From Winogradskyella sp. PC-19 (GTDB lineage Bacteria; Bacteroidota; Bacteroidia; Flavobacteriales; Flavobacteriaceae): a DNA stretch of 64,000 nt. How positions within the stretch are numbered: position 1 is the first letter of the stretch; each line of letters begins with the position of its first letter. Position numbers and translations under genes: made by a program. A model generated the notes under the pieces. That model searched no databases, was not told where the DNA came from, and saw only the letters and a list, made by a program, of their open reading frames with translations. Shown piece after piece: positions 46,622-53,662 of this stretch. The stretch lies in NCBI RefSeq assembly GCF_002163855.1, contig NZ_CP019332.1, positions 909,145-973,144 on the forward strand, read 5' to 3'.

Positions 46622-47101
46622 ATGCAACAAAATCTGACAAATACATCACCAAAACATATTATAAAAACGCTAACTATTATTCACGCTGCTTTTATAGCTG
46701 GCCCTTTTATTTTTAGCTTAGTTATTCTTTTTATCTCATCAGAAATATCAATATTCAATACCGATAATATCCCAGCAGCTTATTATATCATTCCTTTTGT
46801 TGCTCTAATAATTATATATGCAGGTTTAAGGTTTTTTAGAAATCAATTATCTAAAATTGACAAACAGTCACCGCTAAATCAAAAGTTAGTCAATTATCAA
46901 ACAGCATTTATTATAAAATGTGCATCTATTGAAGCTCCTGCATTTTTATGCATCATGCTAACTATATTATCTGGAGAAACTGTTTTCTTAATAATAACCT
47001 GGTCTATTTTATTGTTCTTATATACAATAAGACCAAAAAAAGAAAAGGTTATTGCAGACTTAAGTCTAAGCTTTGATGAACGTAAATTATTGAATGCATA
47101 A
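46622..47101 (+). CDS. small four-helix membrane protein of unknown function
   Basis: I do not recognise the family. It has 159 residues and four hydrophobic segments (about 20-40, 55-75, 98-115 and 120-137), with a short polar C-terminus. I use the ATG at 46622, because the TTG at 46619 only adds one residue. It lies 39 bases after the DsbD/UreH-like gene and before a strong terminator, so it may share the cco transcript; its function could then be in respiration or membrane assembly, but there is no direct sign. Confidence 0.75.
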   Translation: MQQNLTNTSPKHIIKTLTIIHAAFIAGPFIFSLVILFISSEISIFNTDNIPAAYYIIPFVALIIIYAGLRFFRNQLSKIDKQSPLNQKLVNYQTAFIIKCASIEAPAFLCIMLTILSGETVFLIITWSILLFLYTIRPKKEKVIADLSLSFDERKLLNA

Positions 47102-47140
47102 AAAAACACCAACGTTATTAAACGCTGGTGTTTTTTTTTA
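47101..47140 (+). terminator. intrinsic terminator
   Basis: A hairpin AAAACACCAACGTT/AACGCTGGTGTTTT with one mismatch is followed by a long T-run. It ends the run of genes that begins with ccoS. The minus-strand A-run also allows some termination of uspA transcripts. Confidence 0.85.
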
Positions 47141-47180
47141 CTTAAATAATTGCTAAATAATTATTTACCCATTTTAGGTA

Positions 47181-48014
47181 TTAAATTTTAAATGTCATTA
47201 CTGGTAATGTTGAGTGGTTAGCAATATCCTCAGAAATACTACCTTCAAAGAAATGTGCTAAACCTTTTCTACCATGAGTAGCAACGGCTATTAAATCTGC
47301 GCCAATGTTATTAGCAAAATTAAGAATACCTTGCTCTACAGAATAATCAGATACTACATGTACATCAGATAAAGACTCAAGATTACCATCCGCTTTTTTC
47401 AAAAAAGAAGATACCAATCTGTCAATTTCAATAGAACTTTTAAAGCTTGTATCTGGCGTATTTACATAAATCAAATTCATAGTGGCATCTAACTTATTAA
47501 AAACAGCCTTAGCTTTTAAATAAGCTTCTACTGCTTCCTCAGAGAAGTCACTAGCAAATATCGCTGTATCAAACTCTACTAAAATAGGATTCTGTTTAAC
47601 GATAAGTACTGGTATATCAGCGTGTCTAACTACTTTTTCTGCATTCGAGCCAATAAGCACCTCTTTAACGCCACTTGCACCATGAGATCCCATAACGATC
47701 AAGTCTACTTGTTGCTCATCAACTATATCATTGATCTCTTTAAAAACCTTAAAGTGTTTAATTACTGGTGTAATCTCAACACCTTCCAAGAATGGACGGT
47801 CTAGAAATTTACTCATCTTTTGTTCTGCTAGTTTTAAATAAAAAACAGCTTCTTCTCCAATAGAACTTCTACTTGCTGTATAGACAGCGTTTGATAGCTC
47901 TAGCATGTGTAATACTATAAGTTCTCCATTATGTTTTTTTGCAATTGAAGCAGCAGTTTCTAAAGCATATTCAGAATGTTCAGAAAAATCTATGGGTACA
48001 ATAATTTTTTTCAT
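47181..48014 (-). CDS. universal stress protein with two Usp domains
   Basis: This 277-residue protein is a tandem of two UspA domains. Each half shows the nucleotide-binding pattern G-2x-G-9x-G(S): GSHGASGVKEVLIGS in the first and THGRKGLAHFFEGS in the second. Such proteins are induced in growth arrest or low oxygen. It follows hemN by 43 bases on the same strand, with no terminator between, so it probably belongs to the same FNR-controlled transcript. Confidence 0.93.
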   Translation of the reverse strand: MKKIIVPIDFSEHSEYALETAASIAKKHNGELIVLHMLELSNAVYTASRSSIGEEAVFYLKLAEQKMSKFLDRPFLEGVEITPVIKHFKVFKEINDIVDEQQVDLIVMGSHGASGVKEVLIGSNAEKVVRHADIPVLIVKQNPILVEFDTAIFASDFSEEAVEAYLKAKAVFNKLDATMNLIYVNTPDTSFKSSIEIDRLVSSFLKKADGNLESLSDVHVVSDYSVEQGILNFANNIGADLIAVATHGRKGLAHFFEGSISEDIANHSTLPVMTFKI

Positions 48015-48057
48015 GATTTATATTTTTTTAATTTATACTAGATTGATTTCTAAAATA

Positions 48058-49422
48058 CTAAATTGTCATAGAAAACAGTTGTGTTTCTGGCTTTTTTCGT
48101 TGTAATAACAAATCAAAAGCCATACAAATATTTCTTATAAAAGGTTTTCCTTTTTCTGTGACCTGTAATCCTTCACTTTCGAAAAATAACAAACTATCAT
48201 TTTCAAACTCCCTAAGTTTTATAATCACTTCAGGAAGCTCATTAAATTTTGTGTTTGAAGTATTCCAATATGTTTTAAATTGACACATAAGATTCAAAAC
48301 ATGACTTCTAATAATCAAGTCTTCGTCATTAAGGCCATGACCTCTGTATACCGGAATAATATTAGCATCTAACAAATGATAATACTCTTCAATAGATTTT
48401 ACATTTTGAGCAAATGCATACCAACTATCACTAATAGCAGAAACACCAAGTCCAATCATTCCTTTAGTTTTTGATGCTGTATATCCCATGAAATTACGGT
48501 GAAGTTTACCGCTCTTCATCACAGTATATAGACTGTCAGACGTTAAAGCAAAATGATCCATTCCAATTTCTTTATAACCTATAGTCTCTAGCAGTCTTTT
48601 ACCTATATCGTATTGTTGGCGCTTGCCTTCTCCTGATGGTAAGTCTTCACTTTTGTATCCACGCTGACCATTACCTTTAATCCATGGCACGTGGGCATAA
48701 CTGTAAAATGCAATTCGGTCTGGTGTTAATAGATTTGTTTTGGCAATAGTCTCAATTACATCAGCTTCGGTCTGAAATGGTAATCCAAAAATAATATCAT
48801 GACCGACAGATGTATAACCAATTTTTCTGGCTAACTCAGTTACTTTTTTTACATTTTCAAAAGGCTGAATACGATTTATAGCCTTCTGAACTTTAAGATT
48901 ATAATCTTGTACACCAAAACTAACACGTCTAAATCCTAAATCGAATAGCGTTTTTAGGTGTGCTTCTGTGGTATTATTTGGATGGCCTTCAAAACTAAAC
49001 TCATAGTTTTCCGCCAAGTCTGAAGTTAATAATAATTCAGAGATTAGAAATTTTAAATTTTCAGGCGAAAAAAATGTCGGCGTACCTCCACCAAGATGTA
49101 ATTCCTTAATTCTTGGTCTTCCTCCTAAAACATCTCTATAAAGTTTCCATTCTTTTAAAAGTGCTTTTATATAAGGTAACTCTACATCATGTCTTTTTGT
49201 AACACGCTTATTACATCCACAAAATGTACACATACTTTCGCAAAACGGTAAATGCAAATACAAGCTTAGACCTTCGGTAGTATTACTTTGTAAAAAAGTC
49301 TGTCTTAGAGATGATTTCCATTTGTTTAACGAAAATGAATTAACATCCCAATATGGCACCGTCGGATAGCTTGTATATCTCGGTCCTGCCACGTTATATT
49401 TATTTACAAGTGAATTGCACAT
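48058..49422 (-). CDS. hemN: oxygen-independent coproporphyrinogen III dehydrogenase HemN
   Basis: This is a radical-SAM enzyme of about 454 residues. The cluster motif CESMCTFC (Cys61, Cys65 and Cys68 in this numbering) is followed by GC. Other HemN landmarks are RYTSYPTVPYW near the start and LHLGGGTPTFFSP. It makes protoporphyrinogen for heme when oxygen is short. The start is set at the ATG at 49422: the upstream in-frame TTG at 49443 falls within the -7 element of the promoter. It heads a hemN-uspA unit behind an FNR-like operator. Confidence 0.95.
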   Translation of the reverse strand: MCNSLVNKYNVAGPRYTSYPTVPYWDVNSFSLNKWKSSLRQTFLQSNTTEGLSLYLHLPFCESMCTFCGCNKRVTKRHDVELPYIKALLKEWKLYRDVLGGRPRIKELHLGGGTPTFFSPENLKFLISELLLTSDLAENYEFSFEGHPNNTTEAHLKTLFDLGFRRVSFGVQDYNLKVQKAINRIQPFENVKKVTELARKIGYTSVGHDIIFGLPFQTEADVIETIAKTNLLTPDRIAFYSYAHVPWIKGNGQRGYKSEDLPSGEGKRQQYDIGKRLLETIGYKEIGMDHFALTSDSLYTVMKSGKLHRNFMGYTASKTKGMIGLGVSAISDSWYAFAQNVKSIEEYYHLLDANIIPVYRGHGLNDEDLIIRSHVLNLMCQFKTYWNTSNTKFNELPEVIIKLREFENDSLLFFESEGLQVTEKGKPFIRNICMAFDLLLQRKKPETQLFSMTI

Positions 49423-49440
49423 ACCTATTTTATTGATACT

Positions 49441-49448
49441 CAAAATTA
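49441..49448 (-). promoter_or_regulatory. -7 promoter element TAATTTTG of hemN
   Basis: On the minus strand this is an exact TAnnTTTG match. Transcription would start near 49435, leaving about 13 bases before the ATG. No -33 TTG is seen; an FNR-like site takes its place. Confidence 0.7.
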
Positions 49449-49470
49449 CTAGTGTAACTTTGTTTAAAAT

Positions 49471-49484
49471 ATGATATTTATCAT
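49471..49484. promoter_or_regulatory. FNR-like operator, site 3 (hemN-uspA)
   Basis: Read toward hemN the sequence is ATGATAAATATCAT, then ATTTTAAA. Both half sites are perfect (ATGAT/ATCAT). The centre (49477.5) is 36.5 bp from the G of the hemN -7 element. Confidence 0.88.
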
Positions 49485-49514
49485 ATAGGTGATTTTTACG
49501 AAAAAATTAAGTAT

Positions 49515-49545
49515 TTGCATAGCCGATACAATCTGTGTAACTTTA
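49515..49545 (+). promoter_or_regulatory. candidate sodC promoter (TTG and TAACTTTA)
   Basis: A TTG at 49515-49517 and a near-consensus -7 TAACTTTA at 49538-49545 are separated by 20 bases, within the usual -33/-7 spacing. The sodC ATG lies 22 bases further on. Confidence 0.5.
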
Positions 49546-49567
49546 CTTCAAACCAAAAAACTGAATA

Positions 49568-50149
49568 ATGAAAAATTTAAAATTAATAGCCTTTCTTATA
49601 TCCTTAACCTTTGTATTCGCTTGTAAAAACGAGAAAAAGACTGAAGAAGTCATTGAAGTAGAAGAAATTGAAGAAATAAAAACACCAGAAAAAGAACAGT
49701 CTGGCATGGTTATGACTTTATCTCCTAAAAGTGGCAGTACAGTCAACGGAACTGTAAATTTCATATACGAAAACGGAACTGTAAGTATGACTGCTAATAT
49801 GACTGGTTTAACGGAAGGAACGCATGCCATTCACATTCATGATAAAGCAGATTGTTCGTCTGATGATGGGAAATCAACTGGAGGTCACTGGAACCCAACA
49901 GCACAACCTCATGGTGAATGGGGAGACGAAAAAGGGTATCACAAAGGTGATATAGGAAATTTTGAAGTTGGTACAGATGGTATTGGTAAGGTTCAGTTTA
50001 AGACTGACCAGTGGTGTATTGGATGCGGAGACCCTAACAAAGATATATCAGGAAAAGCAATAATTGTTCACCAAGGTACTGATGATTTCGTATCCCAACC
50101 AAGTGGAGCAGCTGGTAAACGTATCAGTTGTGCTGGAATTATTGAATAA
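49568..50149 (+). CDS. sodC: Cu/Zn superoxide dismutase lipoprotein
   Basis: This 193-residue protein has a lipoprotein signal (LISLTFVFACK) and an acidic linker (EEVIEVEEIEEIK). The metal ligands are recognisable in GTHAIHIHDKADC, STGGHWNPTAQPHGEWGDE, HKGDIGNF and IVHQGTDDF, with the active-site arginine in AGKRISCAG. It removes superoxide outside the cytoplasm. It is divergent from hemN and ends before a terminator. Next to an oxygen-responsive locus, its role in microaerobic life is plausible; control by the shared site 3 is possible but not proved. Confidence 0.93.
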   Translation: MKNLKLIAFLISLTFVFACKNEKKTEEVIEVEEIEEIKTPEKEQSGMVMTLSPKSGSTVNGTVNFIYENGTVSMTANMTGLTEGTHAIHIHDKADCSSDDGKSTGGHWNPTAQPHGEWGDEKGYHKGDIGNFEVGTDGIGKVQFKTDQWCIGCGDPNKDISGKAIIVHQGTDDFVSQPSGAAGKRISCAGIIE

Positions 50150-50169
50150 TAAACCTTTCTGACTAATCA

Positions 50170-50202
50170 TAAAAAAGCTACTTTTATGGTAGCTTTTTTA
50201 TT
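50170..50202 (+). terminator. intrinsic terminator after sodC
   Basis: A 12-bp perfect stem (TAAAAAAGCTAC and its complement) encloses a 7-base loop, with a T-run in the right arm, 20 bases after the stop codon. Confidence 0.88.
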
Positions 50203-50219
50203 TTAAATTAACCAAACCC

Positions 50220-51392
50220 ATGAATCCTTCTGCCAGCGGCTGGATAAAAAAAATACTCACTGTACTTCCTAAAAGTTCAATTTTAAAATTTGATAAACAT
50301 CAATTTTACAATAAACTTAAGGATACCGGTTTTATATACGGTAGTAACATTAGCTGCCTTTGTGGTTTGGTTAAAGACAAAGATTTTAATCAAGAAGAAC
50401 GCTGTAAAGTTAATCTAGTTAGTGCTTTTTATTACATACATCATACAGAAAAAAATAGTACAGACTTTACACAAAGTATCGTTGATTTTTATAAAGCAAC
50501 TGACGAGCATAAACGCTCTTTCTTATCAGGACTTTTTGGTGAGCCTGAAAAAGACAGACTCCTTGAGCAGATTATCCATAAACGTATTCATATAGATGAT
50601 AATATCATTACTAAAAATTTTAATTATTTTTTAATTAATGCCTTTCTCTTTATTGATATTATCGGATACCATCATTTTTTGACATCCCCAGATGACACCA
50701 AAACTTACATCTCAGATTTTGAGTCGGATTTAGAAACAATTGTGTTTGCTGTTTTGGACTCAAAAACTAACAAAACTGAGTATGACAATAATTTGGTGAA
50801 ACTTTTTGAAGCTTCATTAGGTCACAAAAACAGAAAGCGTAGTGATGGTAATGATGTCGCAAAAACAATAACAGAACCTTTAGAAAAACTTTATGTTATT
50901 GATACGGTTTGTATGGCATCTTGGAGTGATAAACAAATTGATAAAGAAGAATATATATATCTAAATCAGTTACGTAAAGATTTACAAGTTGACACAGAAA
51001 CTTTAATACAATCAGTCGATGATATTAATACGTTTTATGAGCTTAATAAAGAAAATATTTCGTTTTTAAGTGCAAAAAATCTTGCACAAAGTTTCTATGA
51101 CAATAGTAGCAGTATTGTTACTAGACTTATAAAACGAAATAGTAAGCGTTTACTTAAAGAACTTTCTCAGAGTAAAGAAGCCATGCTTTTATTATCGCAA
51201 TCTACAACTCGAAACCTAACTGATGAAGAGCAAAAAAAGATTCAGAATCAGTTATTAGACATCTTTAAATCTATACCTAGCTTAGCGATATTTATGTTAC
51301 CTGGAGGTATGTTATTACTACCATTATTTGTAAAGTTCATTCCTAAATTGTTACCATCTGCTTTTGACGAAAATCGTATTGAAGACGATTAA
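50220..51392 (+). CDS. LETM1-related biofilm-associated protein
   Basis: This is a 390-residue protein, mostly helical. The C-terminal part has LTDEEQKKIQNQLLDIFKSI, then a hydrophobic segment LAIFMLPGGMLLLPLFVKFI, which resembles the LETM1 membrane motif. In Bacteroidota such proteins are known as LETM1-related biofilm-associated proteins. The N-terminal 300 residues include TerB-like acidic helices (SWSDKQIDKEEYIYLNQLRKD), with the membrane segment near the end. Its molecular function is not known; ion exchange by analogy with mitochondrial LETM1 is speculation. A J-domain gene follows after 49 bases. Confidence 0.82.
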   Translation: MNPSASGWIKKILTVLPKSSILKFDKHQFYNKLKDTGFIYGSNISCLCGLVKDKDFNQEERCKVNLVSAFYYIHHTEKNSTDFTQSIVDFYKATDEHKRSFLSGLFGEPEKDRLLEQIIHKRIHIDDNIITKNFNYFLINAFLFIDIIGYHHFLTSPDDTKTYISDFESDLETIVFAVLDSKTNKTEYDNNLVKLFEASLGHKNRKRSDGNDVAKTITEPLEKLYVIDTVCMASWSDKQIDKEEYIYLNQLRKDLQVDTETLIQSVDDINTFYELNKENISFLSAKNLAQSFYDNSSSIVTRLIKRNSKRLLKELSQSKEAMLLLSQSTTRNLTDEEQKKIQNQLLDIFKSIPSLAIFMLPGGMLLLPLFVKFIPKLLPSAFDENRIEDD

Positions 51393-51441
51393 TTGTAACA
51401 ATTTTAATGTATCTGTGACTTACAGATAAAGCCTTTACAAA

Positions 51442-51870
51442 ATGATTACTGACTATTACTCTATACTTAGTGTTGATAAAAATGCTGATTTAGAAACCAT
51501 TAAAAAAGCATTTAGGAAACAAATTGCTTTATATCATCCAGAAAATAATAAATCACCAGAAGCGAAAGAGAAGTTTGATATAATAATCGAAGCGTTTAAT
51601 GTACTTTCTAACAACAAAAAACGTGCTGAATACGATATCATCCTAGAAAAAAGCTTTTCTAACAAACCGATGGTTATTACTCCCAAAGAAGAAAAAACTT
51701 ATGAAAATTGGCAAAAAGAAGCCAAGAAGAAGTCTAAAAAGTCTTGGGAGTCTGACTTAACAGATTTATTACTTCTTGATTTATTTTTGGATGTCAGCAT
51801 GTTTGGTGTCTTTGATGATTTTGGAGATATCATCGGAGATAGCCTAGGTGATGTATTCGACTTATTCTAA
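51442..51870 (+). CDS. J-domain protein with degenerate HPD motif (HPE)
   Basis: This is a 142-residue protein. Residues 4-65 are a J-domain: DYYSILSVDKNADLETIKKAF, read in parts, then RKQIALYHPENNKSPEAKEKF and IIEAFNVLSNNKKRAEYD. The invariant HPD of J-proteins, needed to stimulate the DnaK ATPase, is HPE here. The C-terminal part has a lysine-rich linker and a short acidic/hydrophobic tail (DDFGDIIGDSLGDVFDLF). It lacks the G/F-rich and zinc domains of DnaJ. Its stop overlaps the end of the convergent response-regulator gene by 9 bases. Confidence 0.88.
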   Translation: MITDYYSILSVDKNADLETIKKAFRKQIALYHPENNKSPEAKEKFDIIIEAFNVLSNNKKRAEYDIILEKSFSNKPMVITPKEEKTYENWQKEAKKKSKKSWESDLTDLLLLDLFLDVSMFGVFDDFGDIIGDSLGDVFDLF

Positions 51871-52617
51871 CCAGTTTTTAAAATCTTTTACACGCTCTCT
51901 TGCTACAATAATATCTTGCTCCTTAAAAGTATTCAACTTTATTTGTAATCGAGAGTTTGTATAACTCACCATGTCTTTTATAGCATTAACATTGACATAA
52001 AACTTTCGACTAATACGAAAGAATACGTGTGGTTCTAATTCATTTTCTAGTTGGTCTAAAGTCGAATCTAAAAGATAATTTCTTCCTTCATTAGTGTAAG
52101 CATAAGTACCCTTATTTTCACTATAAACACATTCAATATCCTCTATGTTAATTAGTTTGAGATGCTGTCCGACTTTTACAGAAAAACGCTTCTTATATTC
52201 ACGTTCAATTGGATTAACCAAAAGATTTTTTATGTCATTAAAATCTAGTGTGACTGCTTGTTTTTTTGGAGCATGCTCTTTGAATTTATCTACAGCGATT
52301 TTTAAATCTTCGTCATCTATTGGCTTTAATAAATAGTCAATACTATTGAGTTTAAAAGCCTGCAGCGCATACTCATCGTAAGCTGTTGTAAAAATTACAG
52401 CAGACTTAATCTCTACAGCGTCAAAAATCTCAAATGATAACCCATCACTTAACTGTATATCTAAGAATATTAAATCAGGATGTGTATTATTCTGAAACCA
52501 GTCTATAGCCTCTTCAACAGAATGCAACATCGTTTCTGCATTAATATCAATTGCGTTGAGCATACGTTGTAATCGTCTTGCTGATGGTTTTTCGTCTTCT
52601 ATAATTATAACATTCAT
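51862..52617 (-). CDS. LytTR-family response regulator
   Basis: This 251-residue regulator has a receiver domain with the acceptor Asp in LIFLDIQLSDG (about residue 55) and the Lys of YLLKPID, then a LytTR DNA-binding domain (KRFSVKVGQHLKLINIEDIEC to the end, in parts). It is the last gene of a minus-strand operon that starts with a DUF2141 gene and includes the cognate histidine kinase and 2TM proteins. LytS/LytR-type systems often sense membrane or cell-envelope state. Confidence 0.94.
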   Translation of the reverse strand: MNVIIIEDEKPSARRLQRMLNAIDINAETMLHSVEEAIDWFQNNTHPDLIFLDIQLSDGLSFEIFDAVEIKSAVIFTTAYDEYALQAFKLNSIDYLLKPIDDEDLKIAVDKFKEHAPKKQAVTLDFNDIKNLLVNPIEREYKKRFSVKVGQHLKLINIEDIECVYSENKGTYAYTNEGRNYLLDSTLDQLENELEPHVFFRISRKFYVNVNAIKDMVSYTNSRLQIKLNTFKEQDIIVARERVKDFKNWLE

Positions 52618-52652
52618 AGTACTACTTTCAGTAAATTAAATTTTAAACTTTT

Positions 52653-52967
52653 TTATTCCCAGTTTTTATGGTCTTTTCCCATAAATTCTTTGAGTTTTTT
52701 GTCTTCCCATTTTTTATTAAAAATAAAGTCACTTTTAAAGACTCTTATTCCGTGAAGCAAAATAAAAAAGCCCCAAACGAAAAGCGTAGAATAGTTTATA
52801 GCGAGAATGGCATCAGTATACTCTGTATCACCAATTATAATATTATTCCAGATAATAAATCCAGTCATCACTAAATATCCAGCTAAATGAACATAGAAAA
52901 TCCTAAGTTTAGAAACTTTTTTTTGAGCTTCTAGATACATACGTTTATTCTTTTCCTGTTGATTCAT
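52653..52967 (-). CDS. 2TM-domain protein C
   Basis: This 104-residue protein has two membrane helices (about residues 26-44 and 60-80) flanked by charged helices. The 2TM signature reads LRIFYVHLAGYLVMTGFIIWN, in parts, W before the second helix and KKWEDKKLKEFM at the end. Its ATG is 2 bases after the stop of 2TM protein B, so it is translationally linked. It lies between two further 2TM copies and the response regulator. Confidence 0.88.
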   Translation of the reverse strand: MNQQEKNKRMYLEAQKKVSKLRIFYVHLAGYLVMTGFIIWNNIIIGDTEYTDAILAINYSTLFVWGFFILLHGIRVFKSDFIFNKKWEDKKLKEFMGKDHKNWE

Positions 52968-52969
52968 GA

Positions 52970-53326
52970 TTATTCGTATTCGTTAAATTTATTACGCTCT
53001 TTCTCTATAAATTCATCAATTTTACGTTGTTCCCAATTTTTTCCTAACAAAAAATTAAAACCAAAGACTCCTATAAAATGGAACGCTAAACCAATACCCC
53101 AAAAGAAAGCAGTTGCGTAAGTACCAAAGCCTGTAAATCCTTCATTTGAATTAAGAGCAATTAGTAAGATTAAAAATATATTAACAATTACATAAGCTGC
53201 TAAGTGCCAATAAAAGCCTATAATAGCTTCTACTCGTTTTTTGGCGCGAATGTAAGCATCTTCATTTCTATAATCTTGTCCAGAAGACTGTTCGTTTTTG
53301 TAAGGTTCTATACTATACTTTTCCAT
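52970..53326 (-). CDS. 2TM-domain protein B
   Basis: This 118-residue protein has the same pattern as its neighbours: AKKRVEAIIGFYWHLAAYVIVN, in parts, two membrane helices, and GKNWEQRKIDEFIEKER at the end. It begins 4 bases after protein A and ends 2 bases before protein C. Confidence 0.88.
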   Translation of the reverse strand: MEKYSIEPYKNEQSSGQDYRNEDAYIRAKKRVEAIIGFYWHLAAYVIVNIFLILLIALNSNEGFTGFGTYATAFFWGIGLAFHFIGVFGFNFLLGKNWEQRKIDEFIEKERNKFNEYE

Positions 53327-53330
53327 AATT

Positions 53331-53657
53331 CTATTTTTTTTGTGCGTTTTTTTCCTCTTCCATGATTTGCTGAATTTTTCGTTCTTCCCAATCGTAACCT
53401 AATAGTGATGGTAAAATAAATACTGTAAAGGCATGCACTAATAAGATAAGTCCCCATATTATCCATGAACTTAGTGTACTAAAGCTAAATAAATCTGCTG
53501 TAAAAGCATCCCAACTATCTAAGTTGTTATAAACTTTGAATCCCGTGATGATAGAATTTATTACTAGATAAACAGTAAGGTGCGAGTAAAATTTTCTTAA
53601 TTTTTCTACTCTATTTTTTGCGCGCTGAAATTTTGAAATTGATTCTTGATTTTTCAT
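53331..53657 (-). CDS. 2TM-domain protein A
   Basis: This protein has 108 residues with the start at the ATG at 53657. A TTG start at 53672 is possible but would overlap the kinase reading frame. The pattern is AKNRVEKLRKFYSHLTVYLVIN, in parts, two membrane helices, and YDWEERKIQQIMEEEK. It begins 5 bases after the kinase stop codon. Confidence 0.88.
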   Translation of the reverse strand: MKNQESISKFQRAKNRVEKLRKFYSHLTVYLVINSIITGFKVYNNLDSWDAFTADLFSFSTLSSWIIWGLILLVHAFTVFILPSLLGYDWEERKIQQIMEEEKNAQKK

Positions 53658-53662
53658 AATCT

